64,000 bases of DNA from Jaapia argillacea MUCL 33604 (lineage: Eukaryota; Basidiomycota; Agaricomycetes; Jaapiales; Jaapiaceae), in NCBI GenBank assembly GCA_000697665.1, contig KL197729.1, positions 390,121-454,120 of the forward strand, read 5' to 3'. Shown piece by piece: positions 47,881 to 59,720 of the stretch. The notes beneath the pieces were generated by a model that saw only the letters and a list, made by a program, of their open reading frames with translations, made no database searches and had not been told where the DNA came from. Position 1 is the stretch's first letter. Each line of letters opens with the position of its first letter. A program made the translations under genes and the position numbers.

Positions 47881-48021
47881 CGATTGTTACAGCCTATACG
47901 TTTCTGCGTGCGCTTCCTCCTCCATTATTATTTGTTCATTTATTCATTCGTTCGACTTGCTCTCCGAAAGAGCCACTCATTCTTACATTCATTCTGACAT
48001 TTATTCATTTTTAATTTCCAC

Positions 48022-48861
48022 ATGTCGGGATACTTCAACCCCACGCAACCTGTAAGTTCATGTTCTTCGTGACTCAGACACACGTGTTAATGGACTTGCC
48101 CATTAGTTTGGGATGGGCGCCCCATCCATGGGGCCGGGAACCTTCAGCGCTGGAGAAGAAAACTCAGACTACCAGATCGATGCGCCCTCCACCTTCGCGT
48201 TCACCGACAACAGCGCATTTGGCCTCGATACTTTCAATGGTTACACTGGCCTGACTGCGATGAACCAGCCACTTCAGGGCTTGCCCTACGATCATGCAAT
48301 GTACGACACTTCCATGGTCCCGGGCCACGCGAATTATACCACATACAACCCTCAAAGTCCCCACTCCGGTTGGGCCAACACCAATATGGTCGATGCTCAT
48401 CACTCAGCACCATTCGTTTATCATCTCCCGGCCACCAATGTTCACGCCTCTAATCCCCAGATGACCATCAACACCAACATCCCTCCCTACTTTCCCCCTT
48501 TCAACGACTTCAGCCCGAGCGTCGGAACTCCATCTTCGTACACCTCTTCTCCCACCCCAGTTCAATCCGTCAGGGTGTCGCCTGCAGGTTTGAGGGCCAG
48601 TAGAGCACGACGTGCGGATCGGGAGAGGCCAGGAGCTTTCATTTGTGAAATTTGCTTCCAGGATTTTACTCGGAGATGTAATCTGGATGGTACGCCACCT
48701 CTTCAACGATGATTCCAACCGCAGGTCTTGACCGGTTTTTAGCCCACACCCGCTCTCATTTGGGTCTGAAACCTTACGCCTGTACCGAGTGTACCCGTCA
48801 ATTCGGTACCAAAAGTGTTCTCAACCGCCACAAGCGAGCCCTGCACCCTGACCTTGCATGA
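48022..48861 (+). CDS. C2H2 zinc-finger protein, family A copy 3 (A3), 243 aa
   Basis: Exons are 48022-48051, 48107-48689 and 48743-48861. The middle carries M-N-Q-P-L-Q-G-L-P-Y-D-H and F-S-P-S-V-G-T-P-S-S. Finger 1 is C-E-I-C-F-Q-D-F-T-R-R-C-N-L-D-A-H-T-R-S-H; finger 2 is Y-A-C-T-E-C..H-K-R-A-L-H. All zinc ligands are present. Exon layout and intron phases equal A1 and A2. Confidence 0.9.
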
Positions 48862-49849
48862 AAAGTATGTCTCGCTTATCGATATCTTTCCTCGTCTCCT
48901 CGAGATTGATGCCGAATAGCGAACACTTTTTTATCCCACCAATTGGCTGGCCGGTGTCCTGTTTCAACCTCACTCCACTTAACCTTCTTTCTTCTCGTCT
49001 CTCCTCAGCGATCTGGAATCCCGGATATCTGGCCCCTTTGCGATTGCTTGGACTTGTCTTCCTAGTAGAGCGCATGGGTAACCAAGGCGATAATATAATG
49101 GAGGGCCTTCTCTCCTTCCTTTGTTTGGTTAGCTCAGCTGGTGGGAATGGCCGCAAGACGGTGATGGGACCTTAAATCCTATAACCTTGTTTCGGACATA
49201 TATGCCATCAGCAGTTCGCTAACAAGGGCAATCTCTTGCCGAGTCTCTCGTCGTCGCGCATTATGTATGGAAGAAAAGTGATAAGTACATATTCCGTTCA
49301 TTCTCCGCGGAGAACTGATTGGACTTGATGTAATTACAGAATCCATCGGTCCGGGCTGTTGTATACTATTCCGAATTCATCAACACGCCTTGCCACATCG
49401 CGAAGTTCCAAAACAATGAAGATTGTGGGTGTTTATGGACACGCACCATACATGGTGTTAGTACGGTGATCCGACGCCATATCTCGCTCTTGTTTTTTTG
49501 GGATATCATGCCATTTGTGCTGCCCTAAAATTCCACAGCCAATCCCAGTCGCCGATCGTTCCGCGTGTGAGCACTGCAGGTGGGCGAGCCTGCGCTGCCT
49601 CACGAAGCCCGTGAGCTCAGTACTTATTTCCATCCACAGCACTTCTCCCCGAGCTCTCCACAAAATCGAGCCCGGGTCTTCACAGCCTGTCCCTTATCGC
49701 TGCTCTGTTGTCAGTCTTGACGTTACTTGAGTGACGCACCCAGCGCATTGCTCTGAAGGCTTATTTATCCCACTGGCAGCGCCATCGCAGTGACTCTTTT
49801 CTTCCCTCACAACCACTTCGACCTCGCGGAGCAACCATTGGCCACTACT

Positions 49850-51656
49850 ATGAGTCTTCCACCTTTCTTCAGTGCTCCCCTCGGCGATGCTGGGATCGCA
49901 GTGGCCTTCAATAATCTCAATTTGGAAGAGGCAATGGATGTCCAGTAAGTGCCCCGTTGCGGGGTCTGTTTCGAAGCTCACTTCAAGTTCGTAGAGATAT
50001 TTCAATCTCCGTGATAGCTCCCTCTCGGTCTTCCAGCCCCACTCCACCCCACTCCAACCCGGAATCCTTTTACGATGAATTGATGAACTCCTTCATCAAC
50101 TTTCCCTCAGATCAGGATCTTGGGGTAGAAGTCGTCGCCATCACTACCGAAGTCCCGACAGCCCCGACCATCCTTTTCGCGGAAGACAGTCCACGACCAA
50201 CACGATCCATGTCCTTCAACATACCCATAGAGATCCCGGTAACTGACTCGACGTCATTCTCTACGATACCCCCAACAATACCGAAACCGTACCACTCTCG
50301 TCCCCTCACTTTCCAACCATCTGAAATATTTCAAGACTATCGAGAACTACCTCGAGTAGTCACTTCACACCAGGGCTTTTCACCCTCGGACTCCCTTGCG
50401 GAATGGGCTCTGGGAGCTCCTAGTTCGGACTTCCCATCGTCGAATCCGAGTCCGTCAACTTCTGAGGGGGACCCACCCCCGTGGATCGCACTTCAGTCCG
50501 CCCCTACACAGCACGCTTTACCCTCATTTCCTTCAACTCTCGACCATCAACTCCCCCGGCATCGTCGTACCGTATCCGATGGAGGTCTGCACAGCGCCAG
50601 TGCTCGGGCACTTATCCACGGTAGGAGCCAGAGCTCTGGGCAGCTTGAGACCCCAGTGAATATGATCCCTCCTCGAAGCCGGCCTCAAGACCTTGCTCGC
50701 CATTCCATGAATCATGATCTCCTCACGCCCCAGCCATATGGACACGATTATCGCGAACGTCGACCGGAAGGACTCGTCACCGATGCTCGCAGGGGCAGAA
50801 GCATTACTTCTATCAGAGGCAGAGGTGTGAGCCGGAGTAGGGACGCAAGCCGAGGAGGGCATAGATCTGCAAGACGACCTTCTCCCTACGGACACAGAGA
50901 CTCATCGTCATCGTGTTCCAATACACAGTTATCTCCAGAGGCTCCCTTCATTTACCCTCATTGTCCCACTCCCTCCTTCGAAGGAAGTCCGCAATCTCAC
51001 TGCCAGTGGGACGGTTATGCAGACCCGCCTCCATCACCATCGCCTTCGCCTTCGCCCTCTATCCCAGCATCTTATTCTCCATTGCCAAGTGTGCTTTCTC
51101 TGGAACAAGCGTACCTTCCCGATGATCGTGGCGAGGGGTCAAGCCATCAAGGCAATTTCCGATCATACCCGACGTCTATCTCGGCTTCTAGTCAAGATGG
51201 AGGGCAAGATGCTGATGTTGAGTCAGATGGAGAGGACTTTGGGCCATGCAAGACGACTCGGGCAGCGAGGAGGGCGAGTGAAGCCAGACGAAGGGGCGAC
51301 CACCACTTTATCTGCAAATATTGTAAGGAAGGTTTTACGAGGAAAGAAAGCTTGGAAAGTGAGTGCCGAACAATATAATCATCATCATTTTCTCCACGAT
51401 ATTACTTCCATCAAGCTCTATCCCTCGTCACTCTGAGTAGCTAACCTTGTCCTTCCTTTTGATAGGTCACTATCGCTCACGCAAAGGTATCAAGGAATTC
51501 CTTTGCAACCTTTGCCAGAGAGCTTTCACGAATGGGAGGGATCGTAACCGTCATGAGAAGAGCGTACACAAGTGAGCCTTATAATAAATACAGCTTCTCC
51601 ATGGTGCTTAGCGGTAGCTGACACTTTGTAGGGATATCAACTCTGGGCCCGACTAG
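49850..51656 (+). CDS. zinc-finger protein, family B copy 3 (B3), 529 aa
   Basis: Exons are 49850-49944, 49995-51358, 51466-51571 and 51632-51656; the phases close. The N-terminal exon (F-F-S-A-P-L-G-D-A-G-I-A, then F-N-N-L-N-L-E) is shared with B2 and B4. The middle is Ser/Pro/Arg-rich, with H-R-S-A-R-R-P-S-P and S-P-S-P-S-P-S-P. The basic patch R-A-A-R-R-A-S-E-A-R-R-R precedes finger 1, C-K-Y-C..E-S-L-E-S-H-Y-R-S-R, where Arg again replaces the last His. Finger 2, C-N-L-C..H-E-K-S-V-H, is normal. The end is D-I-N-S-G-P-D. Confidence 0.88.
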
Positions 51657-51899
51657 GGTGTCGTATTCGAGTCCACCTCATTATTGATCAACGCACTGGT
51701 ACCCGTCTTTCTGTCCCTCGAATGGTCGTGTTTCATGTCATCCGAACCTCAACTGTTCACCAGGTCATCGACATGTCCATGGAGTTTGGAGCCATCATTT
51801 CTTGGATGGAACTGCACTACTCGATGCCTTGATTCTTCGGTTGTCCTTGGTGAACCTTGAAAGGGGACCACCATCCATCATCGTTGGCTTCTACGTTAT

Positions 51900-52440
51900 G
51901 TTTCCGTCGATGTGCCGTTGATACTGAGGAGATGTTGGGCGAGCGGCGACTGAGTCTGTAAAGCTGTGAATTTGATAAGGCAGGATCGGTGGGACTTGAA
52001 CCCGGCTCAAACCAACAGCAGCCACACCCTCACGACGCTCAACCCAGGTTTGCTCAGAAGAATATTGGAATGAGAGTCAACTCCACCTTCCGTCTGCCTC
52101 CCCGCCATACCCCACGTCAACTCTCCTCAAAGGGGTCTGATGGACGACCAATCCATCGCCTCTGTTTGTGCTATGGGGGTGTGACTGTCCTGGATGATGG
52201 TGTGGAGGCGCCCGTCAGCATAGACAAGAATCAAGTCGTTTGAACGTTCCTCGTGGTCTTAGAAGACCCAAAACCTGGCCGTTGACAAATGACACTAGTG
52301 CAGTTGCTTGCAAAATGGGAAAATCGGAACGTATCTGACAGGATCAGCTTCGATGTTGTGGAAAAACATGAAATAAAAGTCGAGACAGGAGCGGCATTCG
52401 TCACCCTACTACTTATCTGTAAGTCAGACCCATCTTACTG
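51900..52440 (-). pseudogene. GH127 remnant in unit 4 plus its upstream region
   Basis: On the minus strand, the last GH127 codons (about 52050-52100) directly adjoin its first codons (about 52120-52160), with the middle absent as in unit 2. The sequence continues to about 52440 into the GH127 upstream region, including GTGGTCTTAGAAGACCC. The orientation is the same as the intact gene. Confidence 0.78.
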
Positions 52441-53195
52441 AGCCCCGGAAGTGGACTGAGACGTATACAGAGTCCCAAGCAAACTTCGAATCTCAAACGA
52501 AGGTCAGGATTGTTACTAGCCAGTATCAGCAAATTACATCTGCGACTTCAGAGTTGAGGGTCCATAGGTCCTCCGTGGACTGTTTTGCAGGACCTTCCCT
52601 TAGTCAGCGGCGGAGTGGCGCAGAGCACTGCATGCTAACTGTCGACGACGAACTTGTTATGTTGATGAGCTCGTCGGGGCCGTCATCGCGCTCATTGACC
52701 CGCCGTGGACTTTGCTCTGTCGCTGCTTGGGGCTACCCATTAATTCTCGCAAAGACCCTGGCACTGTAGCGTCGAGTCTGCCACGTAAAAGTCCGTTCTG
52801 ACTCCTGGGCTGTGCTGGCTGTGCATCTCCCTAGTCTCCCGAGCTTGCACCTTCTATGTACGCTGACGATGGAATTCTGCATCACTTCGTTGGGACTCTG
52901 TGTTATCGCCGCTTTCTTCGCCGTCCAAGCCGATAATCTTGAAACAACTTCTTCTGCTCTGTATTTTCCGGCAACTATCCCTCTCTCACTGTCAGCCGTT
53001 GCGGCCTCGAGGTGTTGGCACTGTTTAATTGGCGTCCTCTGGCATGACGTCTCTGAAATCGTGAAATATGGATAAGACGGAGTGAGTCTCGCGATCTCGG
53101 GTGCCCTCTCATGCTCTCTGTCGGAGACACCCGATGTGAGGTTCTGCGGTACCGTATTATCACACTCCTTCCTCCGAAGACTCGAGCTCAGAAAA

Positions 53196-53203
53196 CCTAA
53201 TAT
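53196..53203 (+). promoter_or_regulatory. CCTAATAT element upstream of A4
   Basis: CCTAATAT 59 bp before the TATA box, the same spacing as in A1 and A3. Confidence 0.4.
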
Positions 53204-53254
53204 CTCGAAGCTTGGATGAGCTGCGCAGCCGTATGTACAGTGCTCGGGACGGGG

Positions 53255-53260
53255 TATATA
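53255..53260 (+). promoter_or_regulatory. TATA box of A4
   Basis: TATATA 177 bp before the A4 start codon. Confidence 0.55.
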
Positions 53261-53431
53261 GACCCTCCCTGAACGATTTATCACAGCCCATTCCTTCTTC
53301 TTTCCGTTCTCCCTTCCCTTCATACTTATTCATTCACTTATTCATTCGTTCCACTCATCCTCTCATAGAGCCATTCATTTGCTTACTCTTTCGTTCTTTT
53401 ATACATACATACTTTTTATTATTATCCCGAC

Positions 53432-54297
53432 ATGTCCCGGCGCATCAACCCCACGGAAATGGTAAGTTGATGTTTCTTCACTACTCAGATACACAAGTTG
53501 ATGAGGACACCTTTCAGCTCGGGATGAATGACCCATCAATGGCATTGGAAACCCACAGTGCTGAGGAAGACAACTGGTATAACTGGCAGATGGAGACAGC
53601 CCCCACCTTCACGGACACGAACATGGACACCTCCTGGCCCGAAGCTTTACATGAGGACACTTTCTCGACTGTGATGAACCAGCCCCTCCATGCGCCGTAT
53701 GATTATGGCCATGGCGTATTCGACAGCTCCATGACCTCCAGACACGCGAGTTATACCCCATACTATCCCCAAAATCCTGACCCCAGTTGGGGTTACGCCA
53801 ATTCGGTCGATGGTCGTCACTCGGCGCCATTCGTTGATCATGTCCCGACCACCGGCGTTCACACCACTTCTCGCCAGATGACCATCGACACTAACGTCTC
53901 TCGCTCCTTCGCCCTCAACGATATAAGCCCAAGTGTCGGAACTCCATCCTCTTACACCCCTTCCCCCTCCCACTATCAACCGGTCAGAATGTCGCAAGCG
54001 ACAAAGAGCGCAAGTAAAGCGCAACGTGCAAATCCAGAGAACCGAGGAAACTTCATATGCGAAATTTACTTTGATGACTTTACTCGGAAATGTAATCTGA
54101 ACGGTACGCCACCTCTCCCATGATGTTTCTCTCCGCAGGTAATCCATCGTGCTGAGACGTTGCTTTCCCCATTTTTAGCCCACATCCGCTCTCATTTGGG
54201 TCAGAAACCCTTTCGCTGCGCTCAGTGTCACCGCGGATTCGGTACCAAAAGCGTCCTTACTTGTCATGAGCGAACCCTGCATCCTAACCGTGGATAA
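53432..54297 (+). CDS. zinc-finger protein, family A copy 4 (A4), 244 aa, finger 1 altered
   Basis: Exons are 53432-53461, 53518-54103 and 54179-54297; the phases close and there is no stop. Family motifs M-N-Q-P-L and I-S-P-S-V-G-T-P-S-S are present. Finger 1 reads C-E-I-Y-F-D-D-F-T-R-K-C-N-L-N-A-H-I-R-S-H: the second zinc-binding Cys is Tyr (TAC). Finger 2, F-R-C-A-Q-C..H-E-R-T-L-H, is complete. The protein can be made, but its DNA binding must differ from A1-A3. It may be a young pseudogene or an altered regulator. Confidence 0.85.
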
Positions 54298-55254
54298 AAA
54301 GTTCGTCTGGCTTATCTTTCCTCGTTCCTGGGTGCTGATGCTGATGCCGAATAGTGAACTCTTTGTTTACCTCACCAATTGGTTGGCCATTCTCCTGTTG
54401 ATCTTACTCCAGCATTCGTTCTTTTCTCTACTCCGAGGGCGATCTGGATACGCGACCCCTTTATTGTATGTCGACATGTCCTTCCTAGTATAGTGCACGT
54501 CTCCCGTTTGATAATCACAAGTGAAAGTTGACCTTTCCTCCTTTGTTTCGTCAGCCAAGTGGCGGAGCTAAGACGGCCTTAATCGATTGATCCCTAAACT
54601 TGTTTCAGACAGATGCGATCAGCCCTTTTGAGTCAATAATGGCAATCACTTGTTTTAGTAGGATACGTATTCCGTTCATTCTCTGTGAAGAACCACTGAT
54701 CATGATGGACTTGATGTAAATACAGAATCCATCGGTTCGGTTGTTGTCATCCCGAACTTACTGTATCATCAAAAACGTCGCGAAACTCTCAAACAATGGC
54801 GATTGTGGGTGTTAATGGACACATATCATGCATGGAGGTAGTTACGCTGATCCGGTCGCGCGCCACTCTTATTTTTGGGAGATTATGCCAACTCCTTGTC
54901 CTGGAATTCTGCAGCTGCAGCCAATCCCAGCGTCCGATCGTTCCGGGTGAGAACCAGTCAGGCGGTGAGTCTGCGCTGCCTCTCGAAGCCCTTGAACTCG
55001 ATAATGGAAATCGATTTTCAGAGCTTCCATCCGCAGAACTTCCCCCAGAGCTCTCCTCCACACAATCCAGCCCAGACCTTTCACAGCCCGGCCGATAGCT
55101 CTGCTTAATTCTCGTACCTCGATGCCACTGCAGCTGCGCACCCCAGCGCATTTCTCGGAAGGCTTATTTAGCCTTACAGTGCCTTCGCAGGGGCTGGCAA
55201 TTTTACTTTTCTGACAACCTCTTCGACCTCGCGGCGCAACTGTTTCCTACCACT

Positions 55255-57083
55255 ATGGACTTGCAATCATTCTTCAGTGCTCCCCTCGGCGATGTTGGGA
55301 CAGCAGGGGACTTCAACAATGTCAATTTGGGAGCAATGGATGATGAGTAAGTGCTACGTTGCGGGGTCTGTTTCGAAGCTTATTTCAAGTTCGTAGGGAT
55401 TTTTCGTTCTTGTTCATACCTCCCACCCCCATTCCGCAGTACTCCAACCCAGGAATCTTTGATGACGAAACTCTCGACTCCCTCATCCATTGGCCCGAAG
55501 AAGAGGATAACAACCGCCTTCCGTTGGATCAGAGTCGTGGGGCAGAGTTCGTCCCCATCACCGCCGAAGCCTCTAAAGCCCCGTCCATCCTTCTCGTCCA
55601 AGGCGGGACACGACCAACGTCATCCATGCCCGTCAACATACCCATCGAGGGAGGTCTCTACCCCCCCATAGACGTCCCGATAACTGAAGCTGATACGCTA
55701 TTATCCACGATACCCCCAACAATACCGAAACCCTATCCCTCTCATCCTACCACTCTCCAGCCATCCGAAATAATTGACCCTTGTCGAGAACAACTTCGAG
55801 TGGCTATTCCACGCCATGAGCCTTCTCTCCCAGATTCCCTCGCGATTTCCGGGGGCCCATACCTGGGAACTCCTGGCTCGGGCTTTCCATCATCGAATCC
55901 GAGTTCCTCAACTTCCGAGGGTGGTTCATCACTGTGGAACGCACTCCAGTCCGTTCCTACACCCCACGCTCTACACACATCTCCTTCAACCTCCGACCAT
56001 CAACTCCCCCGGCATCGTCGTACCATATCCAATGGAGGTATGCACAGTGCCAGTGCTCGGGCACCTATTCATGGTCGGAGCCAGAGCTCTGGGCAGCTTG
56101 AAACCCCAGTAAAGCCGATTCTCCCTCGAAGCCCCTCCGAGGCTGACCTCGGTCGCCATTCCATAAATCCTGACTTCCTCATGCCCCAGCTTTTTGGAGC
56201 CGATCATCGCGAACATCGACCGGGAGAACTTGTCATCGGTGCTCGCAGGGGCAGAAGCTCTACTTCTAGCAGAGGTAGAGGTGGGAGCCTGAGCAGGGAC
56301 GCAAGTCGGGGAAAGTATAGATCTGCAAGACGACCTTCTCCCTACGGACAAAGAGGCTCATCCTCATCGTGTTCCAATACACAGTTGTCTCCAGAGGCTC
56401 CTTCCATGTACCCTCATAGTCCCACCTCCTCCTTCGAAGGAAGTCCACAATCTCACTGGGATGATTATGCAGATCCACCTCCATCGCCATCGCCTTCGCC
56501 GTCTATCCCAACATCATCTTATTCCCCATCGCCAAGCGTACTTTGTCTAGAACAAGCGTGCCATCTAGATGATCGTGGCGAGGGGTCAAGCAATCAAGGC
56601 AATTTCAAATCACACTCGATCCCTATGTCGGCTTCAAGTCAAGATGGAGGGCAAGATACGAATGTTGAATCTGACGGAGGTGACTTTGGGCCATGCAAGA
56701 CGACTCGGGCAGCGAGGAGAGCGAGTGAAGCCAGAAGACGGGGCGACCACCACTTTATTTGCAAGTATTGTAAGGAAGGTTTTACGAGGAAAGAAAGCTT
56801 GGAAAGTGAGTGCCGAAACAATTCGTCATTTTCTCCGGAATATTATTTGCATCGAGCTCTCTCCCTCGTTAATCTGATTAGCTAACCTTGTCCCTCCTGA
56901 TAATAGGTCACTATCGCTCGCGCAAAGGTATCAAGGAATTCCTTTGCAACCTTTGCCGGAAAGCTTTCGCGACTGGGAGCGATCGTAATCGTCATAAGAA
57001 GAGCGTACACAAGTGAGCCTTCAATACAGCTTCTGCACGGCTTTCCGCAGTCGCTGACACCTCGTAGGGATATCAATCCTTGA
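55255..57083 (+). CDS. zinc-finger protein, family B copy 4 (B4), 540 aa
   Basis: Exons are 55255-55346, 55397-56805, 56907-57012 and 57068-57083; the phases close. It has the same domain order as B2 and B3: disordered Ser/Pro/Arg-rich body, the basic patch R-A-A-R-R-A-S-E-A-R-R-R, finger 1 C-K-Y-C..E-S-L-E-S-H-Y-R-S-R with Arg for the last His, then a normal finger 2 C-N-L-C..H-K-K-S-V-H. The tail is shorter (D-I-N-P). B3 and B4 are the closest pair in family B by eye. Confidence 0.88.
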
Positions 57084-58918
57084 CCAGAAGTTCCAGAGCT
57101 TGAAGAAGGCTATGAAGTCTGCCCTATGATTGATCGAGATTCAACACCCTTGTTGGTTGTTCTCTCTGTCGCGCGTCATGTTTCATGTCATCCGAATTTT
57201 CACTAGGTCGTCGAAGTATCCGCGGAGCAAAAACCAGTGCACCTCTTCTTGGATGGCAGTGTTCGGACCGATCTGTTTTCTGGGGTTGTTGAGGTTGCGT
57301 TCTTGGATTCGGATGGTCGGGAAATATCTGATCGGAGGAATCGTTATGGACCGTCTACTGGGGAACAAGACCCGCTTTCTCGCTTGCTTTTGCCGACTGC
57401 AGTATTGGTGTAACGCTGCTATAGCATTGCTTTACCACATCGTCGGCCTTGCTACTTATTCAACAGGTGCAAATTCCTGTAAATTCGCTAGTCCCTGAAA
57501 AATTGTGGTCTTCCTGCCAATTTGATGTGTGCTTCCACTCTCACTTTGATGATACTGTAACCCCAAATTTGAATCGCAGGGGGCTTGTAATTGAACAAAG
57601 TTTGGCGATCATTGCAGGGACTCGCGCGAGTCGGCATGTGCCGGACAGGCGGCCACGTTACGCCACGTTGTGCATGCCACGTTTACGCCACGAGCACGGC
57701 CCCTGAGATCGTCAAACAAACATGTTCCATTCTCCGTCATTCCATGGAACTTCTGAAGTGCTCTGAACTTATCTCCACCAATGTAATTCATCCTCGCGCT
57801 CTCCCTCGATTTCAGTCCTTTCCGCGCTACCGTCGACGCCCTGGTTTGCTTTTCAATTCGGCCTCTGATTCGGAACTCACACTGAGTAATTATTACCGAT
57901 TTTTTTGGGGGGGATGACAACGAGAGAGGGGAAATGGTCCTGGCATTAATCTGCACCAAACTGTCTCATATTTGGTACCATCGTCTCCTCGATCGTAATT
58001 TCGAAAGTCGTCAAGTTACCACTCTGGGGCTGTGTGTCATTCACTCCAGCCTGGTCCGTCCCGTCGAGTCTCCAAGTATGACGTTAAGTTGGGAACTCTA
58101 CCTCTCCCAACTCGTCCGAGTCACGGCTGGCAGGGATGAGACGTAAGATTGTTACAAAGGTACCGTCGATCCGATGAAATGAACTCCTCAGCTTCGCTGG
58201 CCTGATTGATACTGTGTTTCAGGCTAACGGATCCTCAAGGCCCTCATATTTTGCTTAATCGTAGCCACCGACATCAGGTTTCGGAGGAACCCGCAGATGT
58301 CAGTCACGTTGTTGCAACCGCTGTGCTATCCTGAGCATTTGGTAAACTTCTTCTTGAAGATGCAATCTCTGTGGAGGTACTCGTGCTGACGGAGAGCAAG
58401 CCGTGTCAGATAGCCGAGGCGTTTCTGGGACTGCATCATTACGCGAAGGGAACATTCACGTCGCAAGCAGGGACTTGGGAAAGAGGTGGCGTAATCATCC
58501 CGAAATGAACCCCTTCTTTCCCAGATCGTCTTTGCGACTCCTTAATCATTTCTATGCTTTTTTAACATTTCCACCGCAACTACTATGTGTCTGGGTGCGC
58601 TCGCTTGATCTAGTTCGGAATCAATATCAGTCTGGAGGATGATCCCGCGAACCTAATACAGGTCCACGTTGCACAATACGACTTTACGTCTCCTCCGTCT
58701 CCGCGAGGCAAAACTTGGTGGTATGGGATATATAAGAGCAGTATTGGACAGTAAACACCAGAGGGCACTGCGCTTTCTCGTTGCCATCGGTTGTAAAAAT
58801 TTCTTGCCTTTTGATTTCTTGACTCGTTTTTAATCATTCATTCTTCTCCACCCCCACCCTATAATCTTCGCATCTTCGCCTGTTTTCTTGCCGTTGCCCC
58901 CTTTCATTACCGCTATTC
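57084..58918. other. 1.8-kb gap between B4 and A5 with no supported gene
   Basis: No GH127 remnant was recognised here, unlike the earlier units. Short reading frames have no domain signature. A T7/G7 homopolymer junction lies near 57900-57915. The last 300 bases hold the A5 promoter. Confidence 0.5.
58729..58736 (+). promoter_or_regulatory. TATA box of A5
   Basis: TATATAAG 190 bp before the A5 start. A CCTAATA-type element (58652-58658) lies 77 bp upstream, farther than in A1, A3 and A4. Confidence 0.55.
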
Positions 58919-59720
58919 ATGTCTCAAAACCAAAAACCGTTCGCCCACGTCTTCTGAATTTCCAAACATCTCAACTGATTGGTCGATTTGACAGGGATTG
59001 GATGGAGAACATTTCGATGCCTCCAGAGGATGCCTCCCTTGAATACATGTACCTGATTGACTCATTCTATGGCGTCCCAGCCTTGCCGTTCACGGTCTAC
59101 CCTCCGGATTCAGGTCGATACCCAACCGGCGCACGCCACTCCTCCGCTCCCTCAGAGGTCATATCCAGTCTGACTACGTCCCTGCCATACCGCACTCATT
59201 TCTCTAACCCATATACGAACTCCCAACCCACACACCTTTCGCCGGCCGACCCATCGCTTCAGACCTACGCTTCTCAAATCGCCCCCGAGGATTTGGGACT
59301 GCCGGCACGTCGTGCCGTCGCCAATGGTGGTGCTTATGGCATATACAGCCACCCTGATCCTCCTTCCAACATAATCAGCAACCCTTTCGCCCCGCCCTGT
59401 GCATCATCTCCCTCCGTTCGCCGTCTCAATGTCGCTTCAAGTGCGATGGTGGAGGCAAGCAAAGCGAGGCGAAAGGGCCCAAATAAATTGGGCAGTTTTC
59501 ACTGCCCATCTTGTGACCAAGATTTCACAAGGGGGAGCAATCTGACAGGTGTGCTTCCCCCCTTGCGCTGTCGTCTTATTTGTGCTGAGACGGTCATTCT
59601 CTGGGTTTCTCAGCCCATTTACGTGTCCATCGCAACGAACGACCGTTTTGTTGTAACGTGTGCGGCTGTACATTCACAACGCGGAGCGTTCTCAACCGCC
59701 ACATCAAGAAATTACACTGA
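58919..59720 (+). CDS. C2H2 zinc-finger protein, family A copy 5 (A5), 226 aa, divergent
   Basis: Exons are 58919-58938, 58995-59548 and 59614-59720; the phases close. The first exon is again tiny (M-S-Q-N-Q-K). The middle has diverged strongly from A1-A4. The basic patch K-A-R-R-K precedes finger 1, C-P-S-C-D-Q-D-F-T-R-G-S-N-L-T-A-H-L-R-V-H, and finger 2, F-C-C-N-V-C..S-V-L-N-R-H-I-K-K-L-H; all ligands are present. The intron positions equal A1-A4, so A5 belongs to the family but split off earlier. Confidence 0.85.

Larger units (their letters stand above)
46891..48021. other. duplicated promoter region before A3, no supported gene
   Basis: It matches the blocks between GH127 and A1 and those before A2 and A4. 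The short reading frames here are shadows of this repeated non-coding sequence. Confidence 0.55.

Noticed and set aside
51980-52060. tRNA-like 3' half: on the minus strand GGTTCAAGTCCC followed by a pyrimidine/purine end near the GH127 ghosts
   Set aside because: No matching acceptor stem, D-arm or anticodon arm lies at the right distance, and the stretch is the degenerate end of GH127 plus flank. The other copies do not keep the T-arm-like sequence.
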